NCBI GenBank assembly: GCA_937875245.1
Contig: CALNCH010000163.1
Coordinates: 1-13,500, forward strand
DNA length: 13,500 bases
Source of the DNA: an uncultured Spirochaetaceae bacterium
GTDB taxonomy: Bacteria; Spirochaetota; Spirochaetia; Treponematales; Treponemataceae
Direction of reading: 5' to 3'
Shown here one piece after another: positions 1 to 7,561 of the stretch. Below the pieces are notes generated by a model. It was not told where the DNA came from, searched no databases, and saw only the letters and a list, made by a program, of their open reading frames with translations. Position 1 is the stretch's first letter, and the number at the start of each line of letters is the position of its first letter. A program made the translations under genes and the position numbers.

Positions 1-1
1 A

Positions 2-3000
2 TATGTGACGCATATGGGAAAAGCCTTTAAGGGGGAATTAGCTGCGCAGGAAGTCGTGTATATCTGGAATGGTTTGAATAGCGCTTCAGAAACTTTCTCG
101 GTTACAGCAGCGATGTGTATGAGCTATATGAACTATCTATCGGCAACGGCGGCAAATACTCCCGAACGCAATTTGGCAGATAAAGCAGGTAATGTATTTA
201 CTACCAATACATCTGGTTCGGATTCTCTAAGTACTCCAAAATTAACAGATGGAAAGGTATCTTTTGGCCTAGAAGATTCCACAATAAAAGATACTACTTT
301 ATACATAACAGTAGATACTAAGAATCCAAGTATTTCTCCTGCAGAAATTAGTTTAGATGGTGGAACAACTTGGAATAGTAATTATTCTGCTGCCTTATTA
401 GGTGGTACTGTCGAAAATCTTAAAGTTCGAGTAACAGCTTCTGATGACAACGGAATAAAATCTGTAGTGGCAACAGCGGCTTTCTCAGCCGAAACAGGGA
501 CTACGTACACAGAACCAACCAAAAATGGAGATGTATATACCTTTGACATTCCTACCGATACGGGATCAGGACATTTAGTAATAACTATAAGAGCAACAGA
601 TACTTCCGGTCTAGAATCTGCTACCAGTTTTACTGTGTCAGTAGATAATCAAGCCCCGGTAATATCTGTAATAGCACCGACTGCGGAAACTCAAGTGAGT
701 GGTGATATTACCGCTCGGGGAACCTTAGATTCTAGTGCTAAGTTATCTTATGTTGTATCAGCTTCTAATGTAACTCCTGTTTCAGGTTATAGCGAAGTTA
801 CAGATGCATCTTTGTCTTGGTATATATATTTTGATGACGATTCAGGGCTGAACGATGGTAAAACCCATGCTAAAACAGTAAATCAATATTTAGTATCTTT
901 GGGAATAACTACTCAAGAAGCATTAGATAACAATACGTATAATGATACGACTTCTTTGTATTTGCACTTGAAAGCAAAAGATGAGGCCGGTAATGAAAGT
1001 GACCTTTGTCAAGAAATCAAAGTGGATCCTCAAGGTGGCCGACCTAAACTGGACGTAGTGAGTCCTGCAAACGGTACCACACAAGGTGGTTCTATACGAC
1101 TGTATGGTACTGCAGAAGATGATGTGCAAGTCGAATCTGTTTGGGTACAAATTATTTCTACAAAAGAAGGTAAAGGTTCATATACAAAAAATGCATCAGG
1201 TGCTGTAGAAGACTTTATTTTTACTGGTAGTGCCGCTAAGTTCTTAGATGGTTTAAGTTCCAAGCATCCTGTAGTTAAAATGTCAGATGGTACTACTAGT
1301 GCTTCTGCATTAGCAGATGCAGCAGATGCTTCTGAATATGCTATAAAAGCTAACTTTAGTGGTTCAAGCTGGAACCTAACCTTAAATGAGCTAGGCGAAT
1401 TTAATCCAGGGGAAACAGGAACAAATGAAATTGCAGTTCGTGTTTATGCTTACGATGGAACTAGCTTTAGTCTTCCTTTTGATAGAGTAATTATTGTTGA
1501 TAAAGATAATCCTCTTATTGGAAACAGCGAAAAACTCTATGTTGTACAATACGAAAATGATGGTAGCTCTGGAAACATAGTGGCATCTCGAGAATATGAA
1601 GAAGATATGTATGTTACGGGGCAGTGGTATTTAACTGGTAGCTTAGAAGATGCTAGTGATATCAAAAAAGTGATGATAGGTACTTCTGATATTACATCAA
1701 ATACAACCTATTTGACGGCAAAAACCTGGGGAACGGAGGGTGCTCAAACTAGTGGCTATGTCTTGTCTTATCCAGTTGGTGTGTCTGCTACTGGAGAAGT
1801 GGGTACCACAAAATTTGATATCATCATTACCGAAAATACAGAGAAAGAATTAAATACTACAAAGGCAATTCGTATTCACTACGATAATAAGGCCCCTGTA
1901 TTAGTAAGTTCAGGGGAAGGTCATAATATTTCTACCTCTGTTAAACAAAGTAATAATTTTTACACCTTTGGTTCAAAAGTAACAGAAGAAACCATTAATT
2001 CAGTAAATCAGAGCGGTTTTGCTCGAGTAGCCTTTTATTTTACCCGAACATTAAATGGCGAAACCTCTGTATATGATCCAATGTTGGTAAAATCAGATGG
2101 TAACAACAAAATTACCATTGATGATACGGACTATGTAAATGACTCCGGTTTAATATGGAAAAAAATAACAGTTACCCGAGATGAAAATAATGCTCCCGTA
2201 TTAACTCTACCAAGTGCAGATTCTAATGTGAGAAAAGGTAGTTTAGTAAAAATTGCTGGAAGTACTTATTTGGTTTCAAGTGTCTCAGGCTCTTCTGTTA
2301 CCTTAGATGGTAGTCCATTGTATTCTACAGAGAGTGAAGTGGCTTATTTTGCTTTAGCACAAATTGTAGACAACACCACTTCTGAATCTGAGAGTGGACA
2401 AATACAGACAGACGGTTATTATCTGGCTCCATTAAACGACGATGGAGACAGAATGATCGAAAGTGTTAACAAGGTTGGAACTTCTTATACTTGGGAAGCT
2501 TCAATTTGTTCTAAAAACATTCCAGATGGGCCTATCACCATACATTATGTGGCTTTTGATAAAGCTGGGAACTATGCTTCCTCGTTTGTAGCGGGCTTTG
2601 TAGAAAACAATAGACCTCGTTTAGCTTTAATAAAAGCAGGTACAGATGATAATGGTAACGGAACTGTTGATAATGCAGAGTTTAAGGAAGTATATTCTGC
2701 CTTTACTAATGATACATGGCAAGATTCACTTATTAAATCTACTGTGGATTTAACTGCATCTTCTCAATTAAAGGTAAAAGGCGATGTAGCCATAAAACCA
2801 ACAATTGTTGGTGGAAACGGTGATTTATATTATGGCTACAATATTTATAACGCTATAGCAGATACTGTTGCAGTTCAATCTAAACTAGTTGATACTTCTG
2901 AAACTGGTACTAAAATAGGTACCGGTTCTGATACCGATAGTAAAACAGAAATGGGAGTAATCACTATTCCATTAAAGAACTTACTAGGTGCAGATGGAAA

Positions 3001-5404
3001 CACTGCAATTGCAGATGGTACAAACAAAAAATTTGCTTTTACTATTTGGGACAGTACAGAAGGAACAACGGAAGGTACAAACAGTTTAAGTGCAACAATG
3101 ACACTTAGCATGGACATAGTATTGAGAGATACCGAAAAGCCAGTTGTCGCAATTAACGATTTATTCTGGACTTCAGAAACAGAGAACTCTTTATATAACA
3201 ACAGTGCAAACTACGGTCATATGGACTTTGGAGGTAGTAAGCCTGCGGTTTCTGGCTCCATTGTGTACAGGGGAACGGTTACAGACAACTCTTTGTTAAC
3301 AAATATTTATGCTTCTATTGATAACTTTTCTATGAACGGCTCTAATCCGGTAGCAGTGTATGATACAACTACAGGGGAATGGTCTTCTACTGGTGATTTT
3401 GCAAGTAATGGTTGGAAATTTGAAGTAACAAAAAATACTATTGATCAAAGTGGTCATTCTGTAGAATGGTCATTAACATGGAACAGTAGTAAGATTACAG
3501 GCAAAGCTGCTAGAGACATCGCTTTATCTGTTTATGCAGAAGACAGAGGTAGTGCAAGTTGGACGACTGAACTAATCTATGTTAAAAATATTTCTGACTC
3601 AGATACTTATGCAGTAGATGTTGTGCCATACATTACTCGCATTAAAACTGCTTTGCATACCGCGAAAAAGAACAACTGGTCTGTATATAACAGAACTGCA
3701 AGAGGTAAGTATCCTGTAAGCACTACTGAAACAATTACCTTGTATGGTTTTAACCTTAACACCAGTAGCGAACAGATTACAACAGAACCAATGACAGGCC
3801 AAACTTGTTTATTAGATTCTGAAACACTGGCTGCTAGCAGTTTATCTTCTTCAGGACCATTGTCATATACGGTTAGCGGTGTAGAATTGCAAAACAATGT
3901 TAATGATAACAATCAGGCCTATAACAAGCAGCCAAATGGGGATAACAACTTGTTGCTAACCGACGACATTGACTTTGATGTTTGGCAGTTTAATAGTGAA
4001 GCAGCAAAACCTATTAGTGGTCTTATTTCTGATCCGGTAATGAAAATTAGCCCTACTAGTGGTATGATAGGTTTTGCCTTTACCAATGGGCCCTTATATT
4101 TTAGTATGCCTGGAAAAACCAAAACATATGCAGGTGGAACCACTATTCCAGAACAAGAGTATTCCTATGTATACTGGCAAGGTAGCTACGATTTTATGTC
4201 ATCAGTAGGCTTGCATTACGATAGTGCAGGGTATACCTATGGTTCTGCCGTTGGTGGAGATATCAATTCAACGTCCGCAGATAGATTTTCATTTATGACT
4301 TCTCGGTGGGGAGTAAGTGGTGCTGCAACAAGTGGTTCTTATGATGGAACTAATGCATTACGTTTGGAAGCTATTGGACAGTATGGAGATTCAGCAGGAG
4401 CAAATACCGGTACATTGAATTTCGATAAAGGACGAATTAAGAGCCCAGAGTATGCTACTGCAAGACATGGAACTAGTACTAATATCTACCTAGCTTATTT
4501 TGATAACTTGAATGATGAAATTCGTTTTAGGTATGGTGAATTATCAGGTACAGAGGTCAAGAAAAATTTTGGTAACTTTTTTGATGATTACAGAAATAAT
4601 GAAATGAATAATGGTAACAACTTATCAAATGGAAAGTATAATCTTTCTCATGTCAATGTAATAGCTGGCAGTACTACTGGTCGAAAAGCTGGAGAATTTG
4701 TTTCCATTGGGGTAATTCCTGGAGCTGCTCAAACTAACGATATAGTTGTTTTGGTTTGGTACGATTCCTATAATAAGAAGCTATATTATACCTACAACAT
4801 AGAACCTACAGCAGGAACAACAGGAGTAAATGTAACTAAGTGGTCAACTCCAAAAGAAATTTTTGAAGATGCCGGTGAGTATTGTAAACTAGTAGTTGAT
4901 GCAGACAAGGGAATTCATATTGCAGCCTATGACGGAACTGAAGGAGACTTAAAGTATGCCTACCTTGCAAGTTACGATGCTACAACCGTAAGTACTTGTA
5001 CTGTAGACTCTTATGCTATTGTTGGTCAGTACATTACCCTTGATGTAGCAAAAGTAGGTACCGATAACATTCCTTATATTGGTTACTATGCACTTTCTTC
5101 TGCAAAACCAAAGTTAGCGTACCGAGTGTCTTCTACAATTAGTGATGGTTCTATAAATGAGGAGTACACAGGAGATTGGGAAATATCTTTAATTCCAACA
5201 AGCAAGACTACTTTGCAAGACAGAGTTAATGTTGGTCTTTGGAAAGACGGTGCAGGTGTACTAAAAACTTCCACAACTGGAACTTCTTCTGCAGGGCAGT
5301 ATTATGGTCGCTGTTTTGGAAATGGAACAAGCAATCCTGTCCTTGGTTATGCTATAAGAGAAAGTAGCACGAAAGGCTATATAGAAACAGCTCAGAAAAA
5401 GTAA
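2..5404 (+). CDS. Giant multi-domain Ig-like surface/secreted protein, 5' end outside window
   Basis: The reading frame is open to the left edge, so this is the C-terminal 1,800 or so residues of a larger protein; the GTG at 5 and ATG at 14 have no ribosome site and are not credible starts. Numbering from the GTG as 1, Ig-like modules recur, each opening with a D-x-x-x-P strand (near 213, 340, 498, 627, 866, 1041) and several closing with an A-x-D-x-[AS]-G motif (197-202, 324-330, 850-856). Residues 881-892 form a canonical EF-hand loop. Residues 1244-1251 (ITLYGFNL) look like a TIG/IPT strand after a block at 1204-1240. From about 1484 to 1710, strands of the type AYxD...LxYxY recur, suggesting a propeller. 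Composition is rich in S, T, N, D and G and poor in Cys, as for exported proteins. The role is probably adhesion or glycan/matrix binding, which is inference. The stop at 5402-5404 is followed by hairpins and a terminator. Confidence 0.88.
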   Translation, partial: YVTHMGKAFKGELAAQEVVYIWNGLNSASETFSVTAAMCMSYMNYLSATAANTPERNLADKAGNVFTTNTSGSDSLSTPKLTDGKVSFGLEDSTIKDTTLYITVDTKNPSISPAEISLDGGTTWNSNYSAALLGGTVENLKVRVTASDDNGIKSVVATAAFSAETGTTYTEPTKNGDVYTFDIPTDTGSGHLVITIRATDTSGLESATSFTVSVDNQAPVISVIAPTAETQVSGDITARGTLDSSAKLSYVVSASNVTPVSGYSEVTDASLSWYIYFDDDSGLNDGKTHAKTVNQYLVSLGITTQEALDNNTYNDTTSLYLHLKAKDEAGNESDLCQEIKVDPQGGRPKLDVVSPANGTTQGGSIRLYGTAEDDVQVESVWVQIISTKEGKGSYTKNASGAVEDFIFTGSAAKFLDGLSSKHPVVKMSDGTTSASALADAADASEYAIKANFSGSSWNLTLNELGEFNPGETGTNEIAVRVYAYDGTSFSLPFDRVIIVDKDNPLIGNSEKLYVVQYENDGSSGNIVASREYEEDMYVTGQWYLTGSLEDASDIKKVMIGTSDITSNTTYLTAKTWGTEGAQTSGYVLSYPVGVSATGEVGTTKFDIIITENTEKELNTTKAIRIHYDNKAPVLVSSGEGHNISTSVKQSNNFYTFGSKVTEETINSVNQSGFARVAFYFTRTLNGETSVYDPMLVKSDGNNKITIDDTDYVNDSGLIWKKITVTRDENNAPVLTLPSADSNVRKGSLVKIAGSTYLVSSVSGSSVTLDGSPLYSTESEVAYFALAQIVDNTTSESESGQIQTDGYYLAPLNDDGDRMIESVNKVGTSYTWEASICSKNIPDGPITIHYVAFDKAGNYASSFVAGFVENNRPRLALIKAGTDDNGNGTVDNAEFKEVYSAFTNDTWQDSLIKSTVDLTASSQLKVKGDVAIKPTIVGGNGDLYYGYNIYNAIADTVAVQSKLVDTSETGTKIGTGSDTDSKTEMGVITIPLKNLLGADGNTAIADGTNKKFAFTIWDSTEGTTEGTNSLSATMTLSMDIVLRDTEKPVVAINDLFWTSETENSLYNNSANYGHMDFGGSKPAVSGSIVYRGTVTDNSLLTNIYASIDNFSMNGSNPVAVYDTTTGEWSSTGDFASNGWKFEVTKNTIDQSGHSVEWSLTWNSSKITGKAARDIALSVYAEDRGSASWTTELIYVKNISDSDTYAVDVVPYITRIKTALHTAKKNNWSVYNRTARGKYPVSTTETITLYGFNLNTSSEQITTEPMTGQTCLLDSETLAASSLSSSGPLSYTVSGVELQNNVNDNNQAYNKQPNGDNNLLLTDDIDFDVWQFNSEAAKPISGLISDPVMKISPTSGMIGFAFTNGPLYFSMPGKTKTYAGGTTIPEQEYSYVYWQGSYDFMSSVGLHYDSAGYTYGSAVGGDINSTSADRFSFMTSRWGVSGAATSGSYDGTNALRLEAIGQYGDSAGANTGTLNFDKGRIKSPEYATARHGTSTNIYLAYFDNLNDEIRFRYGELSGTEVKKNFGNFFDDYRNNEMNNGNNLSNGKYNLSHVNVIAGSTTGRKAGEFVSIGVIPGAAQTNDIVVLVWYDSYNKKLYYTYNIEPTAGTTGVNVTKWSTPKEIFEDAGEYCKLVVDADKGIHIAAYDGTEGDLKYAYLASYDATTVSTCTVDSYAIVGQYITLDVAKVGTDNIPYIGYYALSSAKPKLAYRVSSTISDGSINEEYTGDWEISLIPTSKTTLQDRVNVGLWKDGAGVLKTSTTGTSSAGQYYGRCFGNGTSNPVLGYAIRESSTKGYIETAQKK

Positions 5405-5420
5405 TTAATAATTACTAGCC

Positions 5421-5450
5421 ACTTGCAAAAGTCTGTTAACTTTTGCAAGT
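5421..5450. repeat. Perfect inverted repeat 1 (12-bp stem, 6-nt loop)
   Basis: ACTTGCAAAAGT at 5421-5432 is exactly complementary to 5439-5450, with loop CTGTTA. Beyond one mismatch, three more base pairs can form (5417-5419 with 5452-5454). It lies 16 bases after the stop of the giant gene and has no U-run on either strand, so it is not a textbook intrinsic terminator. Its core (CAAAA, about 10 bases, TTTTG) resembles that of the third hairpin at 5521-5554. Confidence 0.8.
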
Positions 5451-5456
5451 AGCTTT

Positions 5457-5505
5457 ACAGAAGCTGTATAACTCAATGTAATACATGTAGTTATGCAGCT
5501 TCTGT
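5457..5505. repeat. Long inverted repeat 2 (17-bp stem, 15-nt loop)
   Basis: ACAGAAGCTG at 5457-5466 pairs with 5496-5505; one T·G wobble (5467 with 5495) and ATAACT/AGTTAT (5468-5473 with 5489-5494) extend the stem to 17 pairs around a 15-base loop. It is the longest of the three hairpins between the convergent genes. There is no U-run after it on either strand. It may protect mRNA 3' ends or be a dispersed palindromic element; neither can be decided from this window. Confidence 0.8.
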
Positions 5506-5520
5506 CGTTACGTTATGGTA

Positions 5521-5554
5521 GCAATTTCAAAACTCGTCTGACTTTTGAAATTGC
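5521..5554. repeat. Perfect inverted repeat 3 (12-bp stem, 10-nt loop)
   Basis: GCAATTTCAAAA at 5521-5532 is exactly complementary to 5543-5554; the loop is CTCGTCTGAC. It ends 8 bases before the stop codon of the minus-strand gene at 5563, so it lies just beyond that gene's 3' end and could stabilise its transcript. No U-run follows on the minus strand. It shares a CAAAA...CTTTTG core with repeat 1. Confidence 0.8.
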
Positions 5555-5562
5555 CTCTCTAA

Positions 5563-6705
5563 TTAATACGGGGCTTGAAAAAAGTCCCGTATTTTTTTTG
5601 CCCACAAAGAAGCTTCTGTGTTGTTTTCAAAAAGGTCTGCCTTCCCTTGGAGCATAGCTTTTGAAGCCGCTGCCCAAAATCGAACATCATCAGATTGAAT
5701 GTCATTTGCTTCTGCCTGCAAGGTAACTGGGCTTAATCCTGTTTGCTGGCTTATTTTTCCTTGTATACTATTGGTTAGCAAAAAAGAAAAATCTGCTTTA
5801 GTAGAAAAAACATAGGCTCCATAAGTGGGCAATACTAATTCTCTGTTTTTATTTGTAGCAGAGGGAATAAATTGGCTAGTGTATTGGCGAATATATTTGT
5901 AAGATATTTGCCGGTGGTCACTCAATGGCATTAAAACAATTCCTGCCTTTCTTTCAGAAAACAGGTAGTCTAAATCTCTTTTGTTTGTTTCATACCATCT
6001 TTCATGTAGCAATCCTTTTTGTTGCCATGTCTTAATTTCAGTTAACACTTCCATTAATTGACTGTTATCCTCTATTTTTGCATTAGCTGTGCTATTTTTC
6101 AAAAAATTTGCTATTTGTGTATGCTGGTTATCTTTCAGGCAGGCTTCTGCAACTCCTTGTATTAGTTGAAACAAGGTTTCGTCATCACCTCCCACACAAA
6201 AAATAGGGGCCAAAATACTGGAGCTATATTTTTCTTTCAAAAAAGAAGCGAAATGTAAAAGACTTTCAAGATTAGTAAACTCAGTTTGTCCATATTCTTG
6301 GGCATACACTGTGTTAATGCAAACTTCAAAATGATCAAGACTAATAGGTATAAAATTTTCTTGGTTTGTGTTAGCTAAAGCTGGTAATAGTTGAGCATTA
6401 CTTTTAAGAATTGCTAACTTTTTAGGTTTTGGAAAACTGGTGTTATATTGAGTAAAAAGAGCATCAAGTTTTTTTATTGTTTTAGGATTTAAAAGTTCTT
6501 CTTCCCCAAGGTTGTGAAAAATCACCTTTTTTAGCTGTATATTGTCTAAAAGTAGGGGCTCTAGGGTTTTTTGTAAGCTTTCAGGGACACTATATACCCC
6601 GATGTGATACGTATTTTTTGTAGTATACATATTAAGAAAAATACAAGAAAAGGTAATACAAATTAAAAGGCAGGCTACTAATATAATGATGTTTTTTCGC
6701 TTCAT
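5563..6705 (-). CDS. Membrane-anchored protein resembling an extracellular solute-binding protein
   Basis: The protein has 380 residues. After a short basic start (MKRKN), residues 6-25 form one hydrophobic segment, which is either an uncleaved anchor or a signal peptide. TFSC at 18-21 could serve as a relaxed spirochaetal lipobox, but this is uncertain. The rest has features of the MalE-type solute-binding fold: PISLDHFEVCINTVY (120-134, like the family's 'IPvs-D-xx-v-x-x-N' strand), a helix at 224-240 followed by a segment where such proteins have 'F-x-x-G-k-A-g-h' (FSERKAGIVLMP, 249-260), and TGLSPV at 322-327. The match is by eye and divergent. No permease or ATPase lies next to it, so it may be a stand-alone sensor or share a distant transporter. 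No clear ribosome site precedes the ATG at 6705. The 3' end overlaps the opposing terminator. Codon use matches the neighbours. Confidence 0.8.
   Translation of the reverse strand: MKRKNIIILVACLLICITFSCIFLNMYTTKNTYHIGVYSVPESLQKTLEPLLLDNIQLKKVIFHNLGEEELLNPKTIKKLDALFTQYNTSFPKPKKLAILKSNAQLLPALANTNQENFIPISLDHFEVCINTVYAQEYGQTEFTNLESLLHFASFLKEKYSSSILAPIFCVGGDDETLFQLIQGVAEACLKDNQHTQIANFLKNSTANAKIEDNSQLMEVLTEIKTWQQKGLLHERWYETNKRDLDYLFSERKAGIVLMPLSDHRQISYKYIRQYTSQFIPSATNKNRELVLPTYGAYVFSTKADFSFLLTNSIQGKISQQTGLSPVTLQAEANDIQSDDVRFWAAASKAMLQGKADLFENNTEASLWAKKIRDFFQAPY
5565..5599 (+). terminator. Intrinsic terminator of the giant gene, inside the convergent gene's 3' coding end
   Basis: AATACGGGGCTT (5565-5576) pairs with 5582-5593 over 12 positions with one G·U pair. 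The loop is GAAAA and the run of T reaches 5599. This is a strong factor-independent terminator for plus-strand transcription. It lies within the last 13 codons of the minus-strand gene at 5563-6705, whose final residues are therefore set by the same bases. The minus strand has no T-run after the hairpin, so it should act in one direction only. Confidence 0.82.
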
Positions 6706-6746
6706 AATTGATAGTGTATATCATGAACGAGAAAAATAAAACAGCG

Positions 6747-6775
6747 TTGAATCTCTTAGTAGAGAATGGTATATT
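6747..6775 (+). promoter_or_regulatory. Sigma-70-type promoter of the PAP2 gene, predicted leaderless start
   Basis: TTGAAT at 6747-6752 and TATATT at 6770-6775 are separated by 17 bases. Counting the usual six bases from the -10 box puts +1 at about 6782, the A of the ATG. The spacer holds a short inverted repeat, TCTCT-TAGT-AGAGA (6752-6765). There is no Shine-Dalgarno sequence in reach of the start codon. Confidence 0.6.
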
Positions 6776-6781
6776 GCTTTT

Positions 6782-7561
6782 ATGAAAAAAAAATTGGTGA
6801 TATTGATTTCGTTGTTATTAATAGTATCTTTTACCCATGCCTCTTCTTTTGAATTAAACTGGGTAACAGATTCTCTTACCTTAGGTACTGGGTTAGGATT
6901 TTTGGGCGCATGGCAGTTATTGGACAAGGATCCAGTACCTTTTGATGGAATTCTGTTTTCCTTATCAGATATTAATAGCTTTGATAGATGGGCCGCAGGA
7001 CCTTATAACCATACTTTCGAAAAGCTCGGTGATGTTGGTATGGCTTTAGGCTTGCTAACTCCTGCTGTGTTAATGGTTACTCCTTTGTCTGAATGGACAA
7101 CCATTGGTTTAATGTACATAGAGACCGTAGTTTTATCTCAAGGAATTAAAGAGCTTACAAAGTCTTTGGTAGGTAGGGTCCGTCCTTATATGTATTTTGA
7201 CGGATATCCAGTTGCTTCAGTTGAAGATGGAGATTATTTTGCCTCTTTTCCTTCTGGTCATACAACAGCTGCTTTTTCAGGGGCAACTTTTACTAGTTAT
7301 GTTTTTAGTAAGTATTTTCCAGATTCAAAGTGGAAAACTCCAGTCATTGCTACTAGTTATACTATTGCAGTTGGTACTGGCCTTGTGCGTATATTAAGTG
7401 GTAATCACTTTTTATCTGATGTATTAGCTGGTGCAGTGCTAGGAAGTGCTTGTGGGTTTGCGGTTCCGTGGTTTCATTCCCTAAATATCTTTGGGAACAC
7501 TAAAAACAATTTAGTAGGAGCAATTACTCCCTTAGGCTTTTATTGTAAAGTAAGCTATTAA
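6782..7561 (+). CDS. PAP2-family phosphatase (phosphatidic acid phosphatase type 2 / undecaprenyl-PP phosphatase-like)
   Basis: The protein has 259 residues. The three PAP2 signature motifs are present and correctly ordered: K127-x6-R134-P135; PSGH at 157-160; and R203-x5-H209-x3-D213. The two histidines and the Asp form the phosphotransfer centre. The family removes phosphate from lipid phosphates such as phosphatidate or undecaprenyl pyrophosphate at the outer face of the membrane. In the third motif the usual Ser before Arg is Val202. A signal-like N-terminus (KKK, hydrophobic 5-17, then FTHA before SSFEL) suggests export with cleavage after Ala20. Further hydrophobic stretches (about 85-122, 186-202, 214-230) are the core membrane helices. 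The C-terminus ends in a strand-like stretch with a terminal Tyr. It is transcribed away from the solute-binding-like gene across 76 bases and abuts the convergent regulator with no gap. Which lipid it acts on cannot be told. Confidence 0.9.
   Translation: MKKKLVILISLLLIVSFTHASSFELNWVTDSLTLGTGLGFLGAWQLLDKDPVPFDGILFSLSDINSFDRWAAGPYNHTFEKLGDVGMALGLLTPAVLMVTPLSEWTTIGLMYIETVVLSQGIKELTKSLVGRVRPYMYFDGYPVASVEDGDYFASFPSGHTTAAFSGATFTSYVFSKYFPDSKWKTPVIATSYTIAVGTGLVRILSGNHFLSDVLAGAVLGSACGFAVPWFHSLNIFGNTKNNLVGAITPLGFYCKVSY

Noticed and set aside
5..16. GTG at 5 or ATG at 14 as true start of the giant gene
   Set aside because: The frame is open to the window edge, there is no ribosome site, and the first residues are not a signal peptide; the gene is cut by the window.
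923..5274. Several open frames of 60-110 codons on the minus strand across the giant gene
   Set aside because: They lie opposite a long coding frame, lack ribosome sites and have no recognisable domains.
6721..6972. Short opposite-strand open frame covering the start of the phosphatase gene
   Set aside because: It lies largely antisense to a gene with clear PAP2 motifs and has no start signals or domain.
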